Assembly: GCA_000174895.1 (NCBI GenBank)
Contig: ACOK01000112.1
Location: 1-64,000 of the forward strand
DNA from: Ruminococcus flavefaciens FD-1
Lineage (GTDB): Bacteria; Bacillota; Clostridia; Oscillospirales; Ruminococcaceae
Reading direction: 5' to 3'
DNA: 64,000 bases
The position numbers and the translations under genes were made by a program. Under the pieces are notes generated by a model that was not told where the DNA came from, did not search any database, and saw only the letters and a list, made by a program, of their open reading frames with translations. This document shows, one piece after another, positions 8,665 to 17,630 of the stretch. Positions within the stretch are counted from its first letter, which is position 1. Every line of letters starts with the position of its first letter.

Positions 8665-8693
8665 GGACAGCCCCCGGGCCGGTGTGATATAAT
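8665..8693 (+). promoter_or_regulatory. possible extended -10 promoter for the MutS-like gene
   Basis: TGATATAAT (hexamer 8688-8693) has an extended -10; the -35 GGACAG (8665-8670) is poor. It lies in the 148-bp gap before the ATPase gene, which otherwise holds no gene. Confidence 0.4.
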
Positions 8694-8780
8694 GAATCTG
8701 AACTGAATGAGGTGACTGCCGTGAAAGACCGGATCGAAGGATTTCAGGCTTCCATTTAATAAGATATGAGAGGTGATAAT

Positions 8781-10514
8781 ATGAGTCAACATAACGGATT
8801 CAGTCTGCTTCAGCCTGCGGGAACATCCCCGGAATACCGCAGACTTCCCGATCATGTGATGCATGATCTCGGGCTTGAGGCATTTTGTCAGGCTGTATCA
8901 GGCGATGCAAAGGAACAGCGTCTTATTACGAATGTTCTTTCGCAAATGACGGATGACGGGAAAGTCGCTGTATACCGTCAGCAGATATTCGGTGATATCC
9001 TCAGAATACCCGAACTTAGAAAGACTATGCTGGAGCTTTTTGACAAGATACAGTTCATGAAGGATTTTTCCACCATGCACAGGACCTCGGATGAGGAGCT
9101 GGGATTGTGGCATCTCTTTCACCGGCTTGACGAGCTGGATGGCTATATCAGAACTGTTGAGACTATGCGTGACTGCCTTTCGGACGAGAGGATAAAGTCG
9201 GAGGGACTGACCGCACTGAGGGAGCATATCAACGAACTTTACGATGAGGCTTGCTTTACCGATATGAAGAAGGATATCGCTGAACTTAAAGTGAAGGCCT
9301 CCGATGTGCAGAGCGTTACCCTCGGAGTCAATGTCAACGAGCGCTTTGAAGCCGTCAGCATCGGTCTTATCTCTGTAAATAAAAAGCAGTTCAAAAAGTC
9401 TGGCATCGTCAGCAATTTTGCCGACGCCATAGCATCAAAGGACAAAATCCGTGATACCGCTGACTGGGACGGCGATATGCATTATCAGCTCATCGAAAAG
9501 GAGAATAATGCAAATGTCGGCGCTTTTATCGAAAAGCTGGGAGGCTTCACGGCTGTGAGAAATACTCCCTTTGTTGACGGAAATATCCGCTCCACAGTTG
9601 TTAATACTCCCGAGGGCGATGGTACGGGCAATGCGACTTTTTACCTTGATACCGTGGTGAATAAGATGCTGGGTTCCCTTGTGAAGAAACTGAGGGACAC
9701 CCTTACAAGATACGCAGAGGTGGCCATCGTCAATATTTCGGGATTGGTGCCCGAGTTTATCTATTACATCAGATGTGCGGAGTTTATCAGCGGTCTTACG
9801 GAAAAAGGATGCGTATTCTGCCAGCCTCAGCCCGTTTCGGATGGAGAGGAATCCATGCAGGCAAAGGGATTCTACAATCTGAAGCTGGCAATGAACATGG
9901 AAAATGTCAGCGATATCGTCCCCAACGACCTTACATTTGATAAGGAGCATACCGTATATATACTCACAGGTGCAAACCGGGGCGGAAAAACCACAATAAC
10001 CCAGGCTGTCGGTCAGCTTTTTGTTCTGGCACAGGGAGGACTTTTCGTCCCTGCTGAGAGTTTCAGCTATGTTCCCTGCGACTGCATATTCACCCATTTC
10101 CCTGCGGACGAGGACAAGACTATGGATCTGGGAAGACTGGGCGAGGAGTGCGTCCGTTTCAGGGAGATGTTCACTCAGTCCACAAGCAGGAGCCTTCTGC
10201 TGCTGAATGAGACATTCTCCACAACCTCATTTGAGGAGGGCTACTATATCGCAAAGGATTCGGTAAAGGCACTCCTGACCAAAGCGGTGCGGACGATATA
10301 CAATACCCATATGCACAAACTGGGAGAGGACGCCGAGGAGTTCACCCGTGAAAGCAGCGGAGCAGGAGCGGCTTCGCTGATAATGCGTACTGACGGCGGG
10401 AAGCGCTCATTCAAGGTAGCTCTTGCACAGCCCGAGGGTTCCTCCTACGCAAAGGATATTGCCGAAAAGTACGGCGTGACCTATGATATGCTTGTCGGAA
10501 GCAGCGGCGAATGA
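8781..10514 (+). CDS. MutS-family ATPase
   Basis: A 577-residue protein with the C-terminal MutS ATPase domain: Walker A GANRGGKTT near residue 404, the DLGRLGEE segment, Walker B LLLLNE with ETFSTTS near 478, and the THMHKLG motif. The N-terminal half is helical, like the MutS core and clamp, but the mismatch-reading N-terminal domain of true MutS is absent, so it belongs to the short MutS-like group rather than the mismatch-repair enzyme. The ATG at 8781 is chosen over one 15 nt earlier because AGAGGTGAT sits at the right distance from it. DNA-structure binding is the family expectation; the role is unknown. Confidence 0.8.
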   Translation: MSQHNGFSLLQPAGTSPEYRRLPDHVMHDLGLEAFCQAVSGDAKEQRLITNVLSQMTDDGKVAVYRQQIFGDILRIPELRKTMLELFDKIQFMKDFSTMHRTSDEELGLWHLFHRLDELDGYIRTVETMRDCLSDERIKSEGLTALREHINELYDEACFTDMKKDIAELKVKASDVQSVTLGVNVNERFEAVSIGLISVNKKQFKKSGIVSNFADAIASKDKIRDTADWDGDMHYQLIEKENNANVGAFIEKLGGFTAVRNTPFVDGNIRSTVVNTPEGDGTGNATFYLDTVVNKMLGSLVKKLRDTLTRYAEVAIVNISGLVPEFIYYIRCAEFISGLTEKGCVFCQPQPVSDGEESMQAKGFYNLKLAMNMENVSDIVPNDLTFDKEHTVYILTGANRGGKTTITQAVGQLFVLAQGGLFVPAESFSYVPCDCIFTHFPADEDKTMDLGRLGEECVRFREMFTQSTSRSLLLLNETFSTTSFEEGYYIAKDSVKALLTKAVRTIYNTHMHKLGEDAEEFTRESSGAGAASLIMRTDGGKRSFKVALAQPEGSSYAKDIAEKYGVTYDMLVGSSGE

Positions 10515-10560
10515 TAAAACAGAATAGCCGCATTTCGACATAAACGATTTACAATAATAC

Positions 10561-10611
10561 TGCCCCCTGACAGGAACACACCATAAAACGGATGTGCGCT
10601 GTCAGGGGGCA
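10561..10611. terminator. bidirectional terminator between convergent genes
   Basis: TGCCCCCTGACAG pairs with CTGTCAGGGGGCA over 13 bp. The same stem sequence recurs at 19167-19203. The minus gene stops 5 bp away. Confidence 0.65.
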
Positions 10612-10615
10612 GAAT

Positions 10616-11683
10616 TCATTTTTTTGTATTGTTATCACTGAATCTGATAACTGCCTTTCGCAGTTCGATCAGGTCGAATACATCTACGCTGTCATCTGAA
10701 TTCATATCAGCGTAGAAGAAAAGCGTCTTATTGAACGGCATACCGTCGTTAAGCAGGTACTTTTCAAGGATAACAAGATCTTCTACACCAAGCTTATTAT
10801 CAAAATTGAGGTCGCCCTTGAGGATGCTGGTGGCTTCCATTTTCCAGATACCGTTTTCGGTCGTGCCATCTATAATATCGCCCTGAACAGATCCTATAAA
10901 TTCTATGAAAGTGAAATTTTCCATTGCAGGATGTTCTATCCATTCATTTCCCTGGATACGCAGGCGTCCGTATCTTTCATCCAGAGTTCCGGTGAAATAG
11001 TAGCTTCCGTCCAGGGCATACTTTGCTTCTGCCTTGTTGGAAGGTGAGAATACAGCGCTTCCTGTTATTTTGCCGTCATCAGAGATATCGGTGATCGAGA
11101 ACTTGATGTTTCTTCTGACAACAACGCTGCCGCTATGTCCGTCATATTCTCCGTACCATTCACGCTTTACAGCGGCAGGATCAACGGAATAGCGCACGAA
11201 GCTGTCAGATTTCTTCTCAAGGCTGAAAGGACGATCTTTTTTGTTGTCAGTGAGGCCTGTGATCTTGCCGGAAACTAAATTACCTTTAAAATCGAGAAAA
11301 GACCATTTGTTTGCGTTCTTGATCCATTCATCGCCTTTGAAACGTATCTCACCTGTAGCAAGGTCGCAGGTGCCGCTGAAGCAGTAACTCTGATTTTCTG
11401 AAGAAGTGATGGTAGCCACACCGCTGAATTTTCCGTCAGCATCGCATTCATCGATATTAAGGCTTATTTCTCTTTCGATAGTTGTGCTTCCTGTGCTGCC
11501 TGTATAAGTTCCTGACCATGTACCCTTGATATCATCAGCGGTAACAGGTTCAACAGTTTCTGCGGCTTCAGTGGCAGCTGCGGCGGCAGTATCAGCGTTA
11601 TCCTCCGCCATAACAACAGCTGTTCCGCTGTTGCTGAGAAGCGCCATTGCAGCGAGTGTGCATACTAAATTTTTGATTTTCAT
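10616..11683 (-). CDS. secreted two-repeat protein with dockerin-like module
   Basis: A 355-residue protein with a signal peptide (MKIKNLVCTLAAMALL... to VMAED). Two homologous domains of about 95 residues follow: one opens with GTWSGTYTGSTGSTTIER, the other with REWYGEYDGHSGSVVVRR, and both share a GKxxG(V/S)A core. The last 60 residues form a dockerin-like pair, GDLNFDNKLGVEDLVILEKY and ADMNSDDSVDVFDLIELRK. The start is set by GGGAGG upstream of the ATG at 11683. The repeat domain is not one I recognise; a beta-sandwich carbohydrate or wall-binding role is plausible but unproven. It is a single-gene unit with a consensus promoter and a palindrome over the start site. Confidence 0.75.
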   Translation of the reverse strand: MKIKNLVCTLAAMALLSNSGTAVVMAEDNADTAAAAATEAAETVEPVTADDIKGTWSGTYTGSTGSTTIEREISLNIDECDADGKFSGVATITSSENQSYCFSGTCDLATGEIRFKGDEWIKNANKWSFLDFKGNLVSGKITGLTDNKKDRPFSLEKKSDSFVRYSVDPAAVKREWYGEYDGHSGSVVVRRNIKFSITDISDDGKITGSAVFSPSNKAEAKYALDGSYYFTGTLDERYGRLRIQGNEWIEHPAMENFTFIEFIGSVQGDIIDGTTENGIWKMEATSILKGDLNFDNKLGVEDLVILEKYLLNDGMPFNKTLFFYADMNSDDSVDVFDLIELRKAVIRFSDNNTKK

Positions 11684-11739
11684 ATAATTTCCTCCCTGAA
11701 CAATAATGTCTATATCAAAATTATATAGCAACATATGCT

Positions 11740-11768
11740 ATTATAACATAACATACTATAAATGTCAA
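11740..11768 (-). promoter_or_regulatory. consensus sigma-A promoter
   Basis: Minus strand TTGACA (11763-11768) and TATAAT (11740-11745), 17-bp spacer. The inverted repeat ATAGCA-N5-TGCTAT (11726-11742) overlaps the -10 and start site and is a candidate operator. Confidence 0.8.
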
Positions 11769-11777
11769 GCATGGCCA

Positions 11778-12003
11778 TAATAAAAGGCAGGGCAACAGCA
11801 TTTACTTTTTTGCGTTAAATCATAGATATTGAGAAACGTCCGTAAAGCATCGCTGCGCTTGCTTTACTGCTTTTTTAGGGGGACGCTGTCCCCCTCATTC
11901 ACCCCCTGCAAGGGAGATAACATCCCCCTTGACCCCGGAATGCCGCCTTCGGCGGTTTTTATTATTTATTTAAAAGTAAATGCTGTTGCCCTGTAATAAA
12001 AGG
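11778..12003. mobile_element. MITE-like element A, complete copy with target duplication
   Basis: The element spans 11788-11993 (206 bp). The first 22 bases (11788-11809) are the exact reverse complement of the last 22 (11972-11993). TAATAAAAGG directly flanks both ends (11778-11787 and 11994-12003), a 10-bp target duplication. Inside are hairpins GTAAAGCA/TGCTTTAC, GGGGGAC/GTCCCCC and GCCGCC/GGCGG. No protein is encoded. The duplicated target is the T-tract of the terminator at 12001, so insertion went into a terminator tail. A partial copy lies at the window start. Confidence 0.85.
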
Positions 12004-12032
12004 GCAGACCTTCACGGTGGAAGATCTGCCCT
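12001..12032 (-). terminator. terminator of the sigma/beta-propeller operon
   Basis: On the minus strand AGGGCAGA and TCTGCCCT pair, followed by TTTTATTA, which is also the right target duplication of the MITE. Confidence 0.7.
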
Positions 12033-12043
12033 GAGTTTTAGTA

Positions 12044-14515
12044 TTATTCTGCGGTAGTTTCAGTCGGTGCCTCTGTAGTGGGTTCGGCTGTAGTTTCAGC
12101 GGAAGTTTCGGTAGTTTCCGTTGTTTCTTCGGAAGTTGTCTCCTCTGTGGAAACTTCCGTATTTTCGGCAGTCGTGGTCTCTTCCACTCTGTCGCCTTCG
12201 CTGAAAATGAGGTCATCGGTGATGCTGATATCATTGATATCGGCTGCGATGAATCTTGCGCCTGAGAGGACGTAAACGTAGTCGCCGATGTACATTGCAC
12301 GGTTCACCATGAACTGATCGTAGTAGTCGTTATTTTCGGCTTCGATAGTGCCTTTCTCCACGAAATGACCGTCCTCGTAGGAGAAGAACATGAACTTGTT
12401 CTCATATTCCCAGCTGCCGTTGACTTCTATTTCGCACTCAACAGGGAAGCCGATGAGGTTCTTTTCGGGAGCGATAAGGAGAGCCTTTCTCTCCCATACT
12501 GCCTGAGAAGATACCCAGCTGTAGCCGTTTTCGTCGTTTCTGTCCAGTGACCAGAATCCCACTTCCTTCAGGTTTTCGGGATCGGAGTTGTCGAACATCA
12601 CCATCTTGATGCCTGTCTCAATGGCATTCTCGTCGGCATTTACGCCGAATCCGAAAAGGAGGCCGTCCTTCCACTGCTGTAAATATGAGCTGTAACCGTT
12701 GATCTTGAACTCGTCAAGGATAGTCGGTGCAGTCGGGTCGCTGAGGTCGATAGCAAAGAGGGGATCGGTCTGTTCGTATGTTACAACGTAAGCCATATCC
12801 CCCTGGAAGCTGACAGACTTGACGGATTCAGTATCGCCGAAGCCTTCAAGGCTTCCTATCACGTTCATATCCATATCCAGAACATAGATGGCATTGTCAC
12901 GCTTGAATGTATCTTCTGTGTACAGTCTTGCCTCTTTTGTGTCGGTAAGTTTCTCCCACCAGCGTGGCTTTTCGCCTTCTTCAACGGTATCACGGGTAAC
13001 AGCCACACGGAGGCAGCCGTTGTATTCGCTCATGGAGAACTGATCCTTCACAAAGCCGTCAACAGAAGCCGATGCCGCAGGAGCGATACCGCCTCCGCCG
13101 ATGGCGATACGTGTGATATCGGTCTTTTCGCCGTGGTAAACGGAGGTGTAGAAATTATCGGCAGATGCATAGAGTTCGCCCGAATAATCGGCAAGAGCCT
13201 TTTTATCAACGGCTCTCGGAGCGCCTGATTCGTTCAGGTCAACGCTGCCGATGATGGAGTAGGTCACATATGTTATTCCTCTTGTGTCGCCCTCGGGAGT
13301 GAGGAGGATATCCTCGGGCGGGATAAGTCCGCAGCTGCCCTCAAGTCCGCACTGCGGGATGTAGCGCTGATAGTTTTCGGGGTCATCGATAGCGGAGTAG
13401 TCATCGGATGTGTAATTGGTAAGGAGGTACATATTTCCGTCAGGAGCGATACGAACATCCTTGTAGCTGCCGTCCTGATAGTAAACGTCGATAAGCTCGG
13501 GAGAATCGCCTGTGGTATAGAATGCGGCAAAAGTGGTCTGCTTGTAGAGGTAATCGTCGGATTCGTACCATTCCGAGAAAGTCTCGCCTATGATGACCAC
13601 CATATCGTTGTAGAGGTACATATCCTCAACGTAGCTTCCGCAGTAGTCAGCGCCCTCGTAGAAGGACTGTATGTCCACGGATGTCGTATGGCTGCTGAGA
13701 AATTTTCCGTCTTTGACCTTTGCTGAGCGGAGCAGAGAGCCGTCCTCGCCGTTGATGCCGCAGGTTATGTAGTAGATGTACTTGCCGTCAGTCTTGGCGA
13801 TATCGGCTTCAAGGACATCCTTTTCCTGATTGTAGGTGTCGGAGAATTCGGGATTTTCCTCGTCGTCAACACCGCCTAAGCCCTCGATGCCGATGGAGCT
13901 TTCTTCAGCAAATACCCCGGATTCTTCGCCTTTGTCTGCTTCATTGAATTCATAATCTCCGCCTGCATTATCTTCGACAGACTGAACTGCTGGAGCGTCT
14001 GCTGCATATGACTCCTCGGCTTCTGCTTCCGGAGCGAAGTCCTCGAAATCCTCGGCAGGGATGGCTTCCTCTACTGCGTCATCAGTTATTCCGCCGAATG
14101 TCTTTGCGCCATCGGTAAATCTGTACTGATCCTTCTGCTTCTTCTGATTCTCCGAGGCGGTCTTCATGAGTTCGTAGATCTGTGAATAATCGGAAGCACC
14201 GCTCATGTAAGCCTGCTGAGAATAAAGCTCCTTTGTCTGCTGGACTTCGGGAAGAGTGGACTCCTCCACGATCGAAGAAGTGCTGATATCGTGACTGTTC
14301 TTCTCGGGCTTTACACCTTTAAGGTAGGCGTAAGAGCCTCCGCCTATAACTGCACAGGCAGCGGCTGCGGCGGCAAGTCGGCCAGCCACGGATATGCCGC
14401 TTCTTTTCTTCTCTGCATTTTTCTCATCCAGCATAGCTTTTATGTTTTCGGGTTCCAGTTCCTGAGGGACAGGTTCTTTCTCCAGCATTTCCTTTACCTT
14501 CTCATCGTTATTCAT
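12044..14515 (-). CDS. membrane-anchored beta-propeller protein, putative anti-sigma factor
   Basis: An 823-residue protein. The N-terminal 40 residues are charged and cytoplasmic, residues about 44-65 form one membrane helix (AGRLAAAAAACAVIGGGSYAYL), and the rest is extracellular. A linker rich in Glu/Ala leads to a large C-terminal domain (about 240-780) of the secreted beta-propeller type distantly related to WD40, followed by a Thr/Glu-rich low-complexity tail. The gene starts 13 bp after the ECF sigma gene and has its own AGGAGG, so the two form an operon. By analogy the cytoplasmic segment binds the sigma factor and the propeller senses something outside. The ligand is unknown. Confidence 0.7.
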   Translation of the reverse strand: MNNDEKVKEMLEKEPVPQELEPENIKAMLDEKNAEKKRSGISVAGRLAAAAAACAVIGGGSYAYLKGVKPEKNSHDISTSSIVEESTLPEVQQTKELYSQQAYMSGASDYSQIYELMKTASENQKKQKDQYRFTDGAKTFGGITDDAVEEAIPAEDFEDFAPEAEAEESYAADAPAVQSVEDNAGGDYEFNEADKGEESGVFAEESSIGIEGLGGVDDEENPEFSDTYNQEKDVLEADIAKTDGKYIYYITCGINGEDGSLLRSAKVKDGKFLSSHTTSVDIQSFYEGADYCGSYVEDMYLYNDMVVIIGETFSEWYESDDYLYKQTTFAAFYTTGDSPELIDVYYQDGSYKDVRIAPDGNMYLLTNYTSDDYSAIDDPENYQRYIPQCGLEGSCGLIPPEDILLTPEGDTRGITYVTYSIIGSVDLNESGAPRAVDKKALADYSGELYASADNFYTSVYHGEKTDITRIAIGGGGIAPAASASVDGFVKDQFSMSEYNGCLRVAVTRDTVEEGEKPRWWEKLTDTKEARLYTEDTFKRDNAIYVLDMDMNVIGSLEGFGDTESVKSVSFQGDMAYVVTYEQTDPLFAIDLSDPTAPTILDEFKINGYSSYLQQWKDGLLFGFGVNADENAIETGIKMVMFDNSDPENLKEVGFWSLDRNDENGYSWVSSQAVWERKALLIAPEKNLIGFPVECEIEVNGSWEYENKFMFFSYEDGHFVEKGTIEAENNDYYDQFMVNRAMYIGDYVYVLSGARFIAADINDISITDDLIFSEGDRVEETTTAENTEVSTEETTSEETTETTETSAETTAEPTTEAPTETTAE

Positions 14516-14528
14516 AGTTAAGCCTCCT

Positions 14529-15038
14529 TTATGCTTCTGCGGAAAGCTCCAGCCGGAGCTTCTGTTTTATGGCTGCAAGTCTGGAACGGACGGTGCTCGG
14601 CCTGGAATCGCATATCTCTGCGATCTCGCCGCTGGAATATCCGCCCAGCACTGACATTGAGAGAAGCAGCCTTGAATCGCTGTCCAGCTTTTCGAGAGCC
14701 TCACTCAGCTCCACATTGTCGTAGCTGAATTCATCGGTGAGGGTAGTGTTATCGTCGATTGATTCAGCAGGGGAGAAGTACTCTTTCTGCCTGCGTTTTA
14801 TCTTGGCTGAGAGGATGGTCATTATCCAGCTGCGGAATTTAGAGGGATCGTTCAGTTTCTTTATGGAAGAAAAAGCGTCCAGTACAGCATCGCTTACTGC
14901 GTCACAGGCATCGTGGGAGTTTCTGAGACTGTAGAGGGCGATGTGATACATATCCTTATAAACGGTGGAGTAAAGCCTTGCAAATGCTTCTGAACTGCCC
15001 TGACCTGCCAGTCGGACATCTTCTGAAATATCGTTCAT
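14529..15038 (-). CDS. ECF-type RNA polymerase sigma factor
   Basis: A 169-residue protein with sigma-70 region 2 (about 25-90, including RSWIMTILSAKIKRRQKEY) and region 4 (about 110-165, with the HTH GGYSSGEIAEICDSRPSTVR). Size and layout fit an extracytoplasmic-function sigma factor, paired with the membrane beta-propeller protein downstream. The start has AGGAGG 8 nt upstream. Two 11-bp direct repeats just upstream may be its own promoter elements. Target genes cannot be assigned from the window. Confidence 0.88.
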   Translation of the reverse strand: MNDISEDVRLAGQGSSEAFARLYSTVYKDMYHIALYSLRNSHDACDAVSDAVLDAFSSIKKLNDPSKFRSWIMTILSAKIKRRQKEYFSPAESIDDNTTLTDEFSYDNVELSEALEKLDSDSRLLLSMSVLGGYSSGEIAEICDSRPSTVRSRLAAIKQKLRLELSAEA

Positions 15039-15060
15039 ATGTAATGCCTCCTTTATTATG

Positions 15061-15090
15061 TAATAGGTGTCATTCTGTATAATAGGTGTC
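15061..15090 (-). promoter_or_regulatory. paired 11-bp direct repeats before the sigma gene
   Basis: GACACCTATTA (minus strand) occurs at 15080-15090 and again at 15061-15071, 19 bp apart and about 25-50 nt before the sigma start codon. The spacing suits a regulator dimer or an ECF promoter recognised by the sigma factor itself. Confidence 0.45.
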
Positions 15091-15231
15091 GGAAAAAACG
15101 GGAAATGACGAAGGGATCTTATAAATTCGTGAAATTAGACAATAATATTTCCTTTTATTGTTGTATTTGCAGAAATGCGATAGGGCAATATGTAATTTAT
15201 ATCTTTGGTGGACAAAATGCCGATACAGGTA

Positions 15232-15260
15232 TTGACAAAATCTTTAATATGTTGTATAAT
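15232..15260 (+). promoter_or_regulatory. consensus promoter of the second LacI/AraC regulator
   Basis: TTGACA (15232-15237) and TATAAT (15255-15260), 17-bp spacer, give a leader of about 185 nt. The leader contains a 13-bp perfect stem (AGAACTTGTCTTC, 15313-15325, with 15339-15351) without a T-run. Confidence 0.8.
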
Positions 15261-15451
15261 AAATGTGTACAAATCGTTATTATGTTCTTATACTTTTCCT
15301 AAGAGTATTATCAGAACTTGTCTTCGTAAGATATATGTGAAGACAAGTTCTTACTCCCGGGAACGGTAATGATTTATGAGAATGAAAAGTCCGCAACCGG
15401 CGGGCTCTCTTCCTGCAATGTGCAGGACGACAACTTTCAGGGGTGAAAAAT

Positions 15452-17620
15452 TTGAATAAGAAGAAACGTCCGATCTGCGGAGTTGTAGCCGCAGAAGCCA
15501 ACAGCATCGAGCAAAGGCAGATAATCGGCGGTATCGTAACTCAGAATCAGAAATATAACATTGATACTGTCGTTATCTCCAATATCTACAACCCGAACGT
15601 TAAGGAACAGGACCTTTTCTGCGAGAACAGGATCTATGACCTTATCCTTTCCGAAGATATTGATTCTATTATACTCATTTCAGAGTCATTCGTCAATGAT
15701 GAACTCTGGAAACACGTTGTGGATTATATCTTCCGTAAATCCATTCCCGTGGCTGTTCTCGGAAATGTCCACGACGGACTGGAACTTCCAAACTGCATAT
15801 TCATTAATACCAGTGATACCAATGATATGGAGGATGTGACCAACCATCTCATTGAGGAACACGGCTTCACGGATATCCATATCCTGACAGGCTATGACTT
15901 CATCAAGGCATCCCGCCTGCGTGTGGACGGCTACAGGAAAGCGCTGGAATCCCACGGCATTCCGTTCGACGAGAAAAAGGTGTTCTACGGCAATTTCTGG
16001 ATGAATTCCGGCGAGGATCTGGCTGAGAGATATGCCAGCGGAGAACTGAAACTTCCTCAGGGTATCGTCTGCGGCAACGACCATATGGCTTACGGCCTTA
16101 TCGATAAATTCGCAGAACTGGGCATTTCCGTGCCTGACGATGTGGCGGTTGTAGGCTATGAATTCGTGGGCGGCAGAGAGATACATACTCCCATCCTGAC
16201 CACCTATCAGCGCAACAGAAGCGAGATAGGCAGGATAGCGGCTGTTACTCTATATAACAAGCTTTGCGGCGAGGATACCGAAATTACCGTTCCGAGAGGA
16301 AAGATAATCCACGGCGACAGCTGCGGCTGCGGCGTTAAAAAGGAACAGCTTATGGAGGAACTGAAGCTGGCAAGAGTCAAGAAGGATTTCGAGCACTTCA
16401 ATCTGTTCAATCCTCTCGACCAGAAGCTGACAGATTCACGTACTCTCGATGAATTCATCTCCACCTGCGGTTCATTCCAGTGGCAGGTGCGCTCGGTAAA
16501 CGATATAGTTTTCTGCCTCTACAAGAACTGGTACGACTCCGAAGCAACAGCGCCGTCGGAACTGCTGTCCTGCAAGAGTATCGTTCCATGGTCTGAGATG
16601 CAGCCTTTCGAGATAAAAAGGTACGACCTCGGCGATTTTCTCAGCAGATGGGATATCCCGTGCGTATACTATTTCACGCCGATGTTCTGCAATGACAGGA
16701 TGTTCGGCTATTCCGTGCTGAAATATGACTGTCCCGACACCTACGACGATATCTACAGAAACTGGATAAAGTCAGTGTCAAACGGGCTGGAATTTCTCCG
16801 CATGAAGAATGATATCAAGTACCTGACCCACTGCCAGAATCTCTCGGACAGCCGAGATACACTTACCGGTATGTTCAACGAAAACGGCATGAGGGCACTG
16901 TATCAGACTGTCATAGACGAGGATATCAGTGCTGTTATGGTCATACTCAAAGTGTGCCTTTCCACCGATAACTTCTCAGACCTTGACGGCAAAGTGGCTG
17001 CTGTTATGGACGCAGCCGAGGCAGTTCGCCAGTTCTGCGGAAGTCAGGAGATAAGCGGCAGGGTAAACGATAATACCTACCTCTGCATCATAAGGGAGGA
17101 CTGCGAGCCCGATACCGCCGCTGACAAGCTTTGTTCAGTGCTTCTCCAGCATAAGGTGTATATGGAAAAGTACGGCCCCGATTCATTCCTCTGTGCTGCT
17201 GTGGAGTGCGAGGGCAGACCGTATTCAGAGCTGTTTGACGAGTGCAATGAGCTTATCGAGGAAAAGAGACTTCGTGCAGAAAAGATGCGCAGTCAGCCGC
17301 ATTATGCGGAAATGCTCAAGATCCGCAGCTATATCTATATGAATCCGCAGGAAAGCTTCGAGCCCGAAAAACTCCGCAAGCTTTACCCGTACAGTGCAGG
17401 CCATCTCCGTGAGCTTTACAAGAAGTGCTTCGGGGTAAGCATACATCAGGACTGCATATCCGCACGTATTTCCCGTGCCAAGTATTACCTAACGGCAACA
17501 CCCATGAATATGGCAGAGATAGCCGAAAGATGCGGATACGTGGACAGCAAGTATTTCCTACGCCAGTTCATGTCATCAGTGGGCATGACACCGGGCAGAT
17601 ACAGAAATGCATCAAAATAG
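15452..17620 (+). CDS. transcriptional regulator: LacI-type sensor, degenerate GGDEF, AraC HTH (paralogue)
   Basis: About 722 residues, with the same architecture as 6049-8295. It has a LacI-like sensor (about 8-295, ending in DSCGCGVKK), a linker with a GGDEF entry motif (DSRDTLTGMFNENG) but no active GGDEF sequence, and a C-terminal AraC HTH (about 615-720, PMNMAEIAERCGYVDSKYFLRQF). Only a TTG at 15452 has a good ribosome site, AGGGGTGA 5-6 nt before it; a GTG at 15443 would have none. The two regulators are similar along their full length, so they look like diverged duplicates sensing different ligands. Regulation of the dockerin genes on either side is inference. Confidence 0.8.
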   Translation: MNKKKRPICGVVAAEANSIEQRQIIGGIVTQNQKYNIDTVVISNIYNPNVKEQDLFCENRIYDLILSEDIDSIILISESFVNDELWKHVVDYIFRKSIPVAVLGNVHDGLELPNCIFINTSDTNDMEDVTNHLIEEHGFTDIHILTGYDFIKASRLRVDGYRKALESHGIPFDEKKVFYGNFWMNSGEDLAERYASGELKLPQGIVCGNDHMAYGLIDKFAELGISVPDDVAVVGYEFVGGREIHTPILTTYQRNRSEIGRIAAVTLYNKLCGEDTEITVPRGKIIHGDSCGCGVKKEQLMEELKLARVKKDFEHFNLFNPLDQKLTDSRTLDEFISTCGSFQWQVRSVNDIVFCLYKNWYDSEATAPSELLSCKSIVPWSEMQPFEIKRYDLGDFLSRWDIPCVYYFTPMFCNDRMFGYSVLKYDCPDTYDDIYRNWIKSVSNGLEFLRMKNDIKYLTHCQNLSDSRDTLTGMFNENGMRALYQTVIDEDISAVMVILKVCLSTDNFSDLDGKVAAVMDAAEAVRQFCGSQEISGRVNDNTYLCIIREDCEPDTAADKLCSVLLQHKVYMEKYGPDSFLCAAVECEGRPYSELFDECNELIEEKRLRAEKMRSQPHYAEMLKIRSYIYMNPQESFEPEKLRKLYPYSAGHLRELYKKCFGVSIHQDCISARISRAKYYLTATPMNMAEIAERCGYVDSKYFLRQFMSSVGMTPGRYRNASK

Positions 17621-17630
17621 TGATCGTAAA

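Noticed and set aside
15261-15443. Known riboswitch in the leader of the second regulator
   Set aside because: The long stem does not match any riboswitch core that I can recall.
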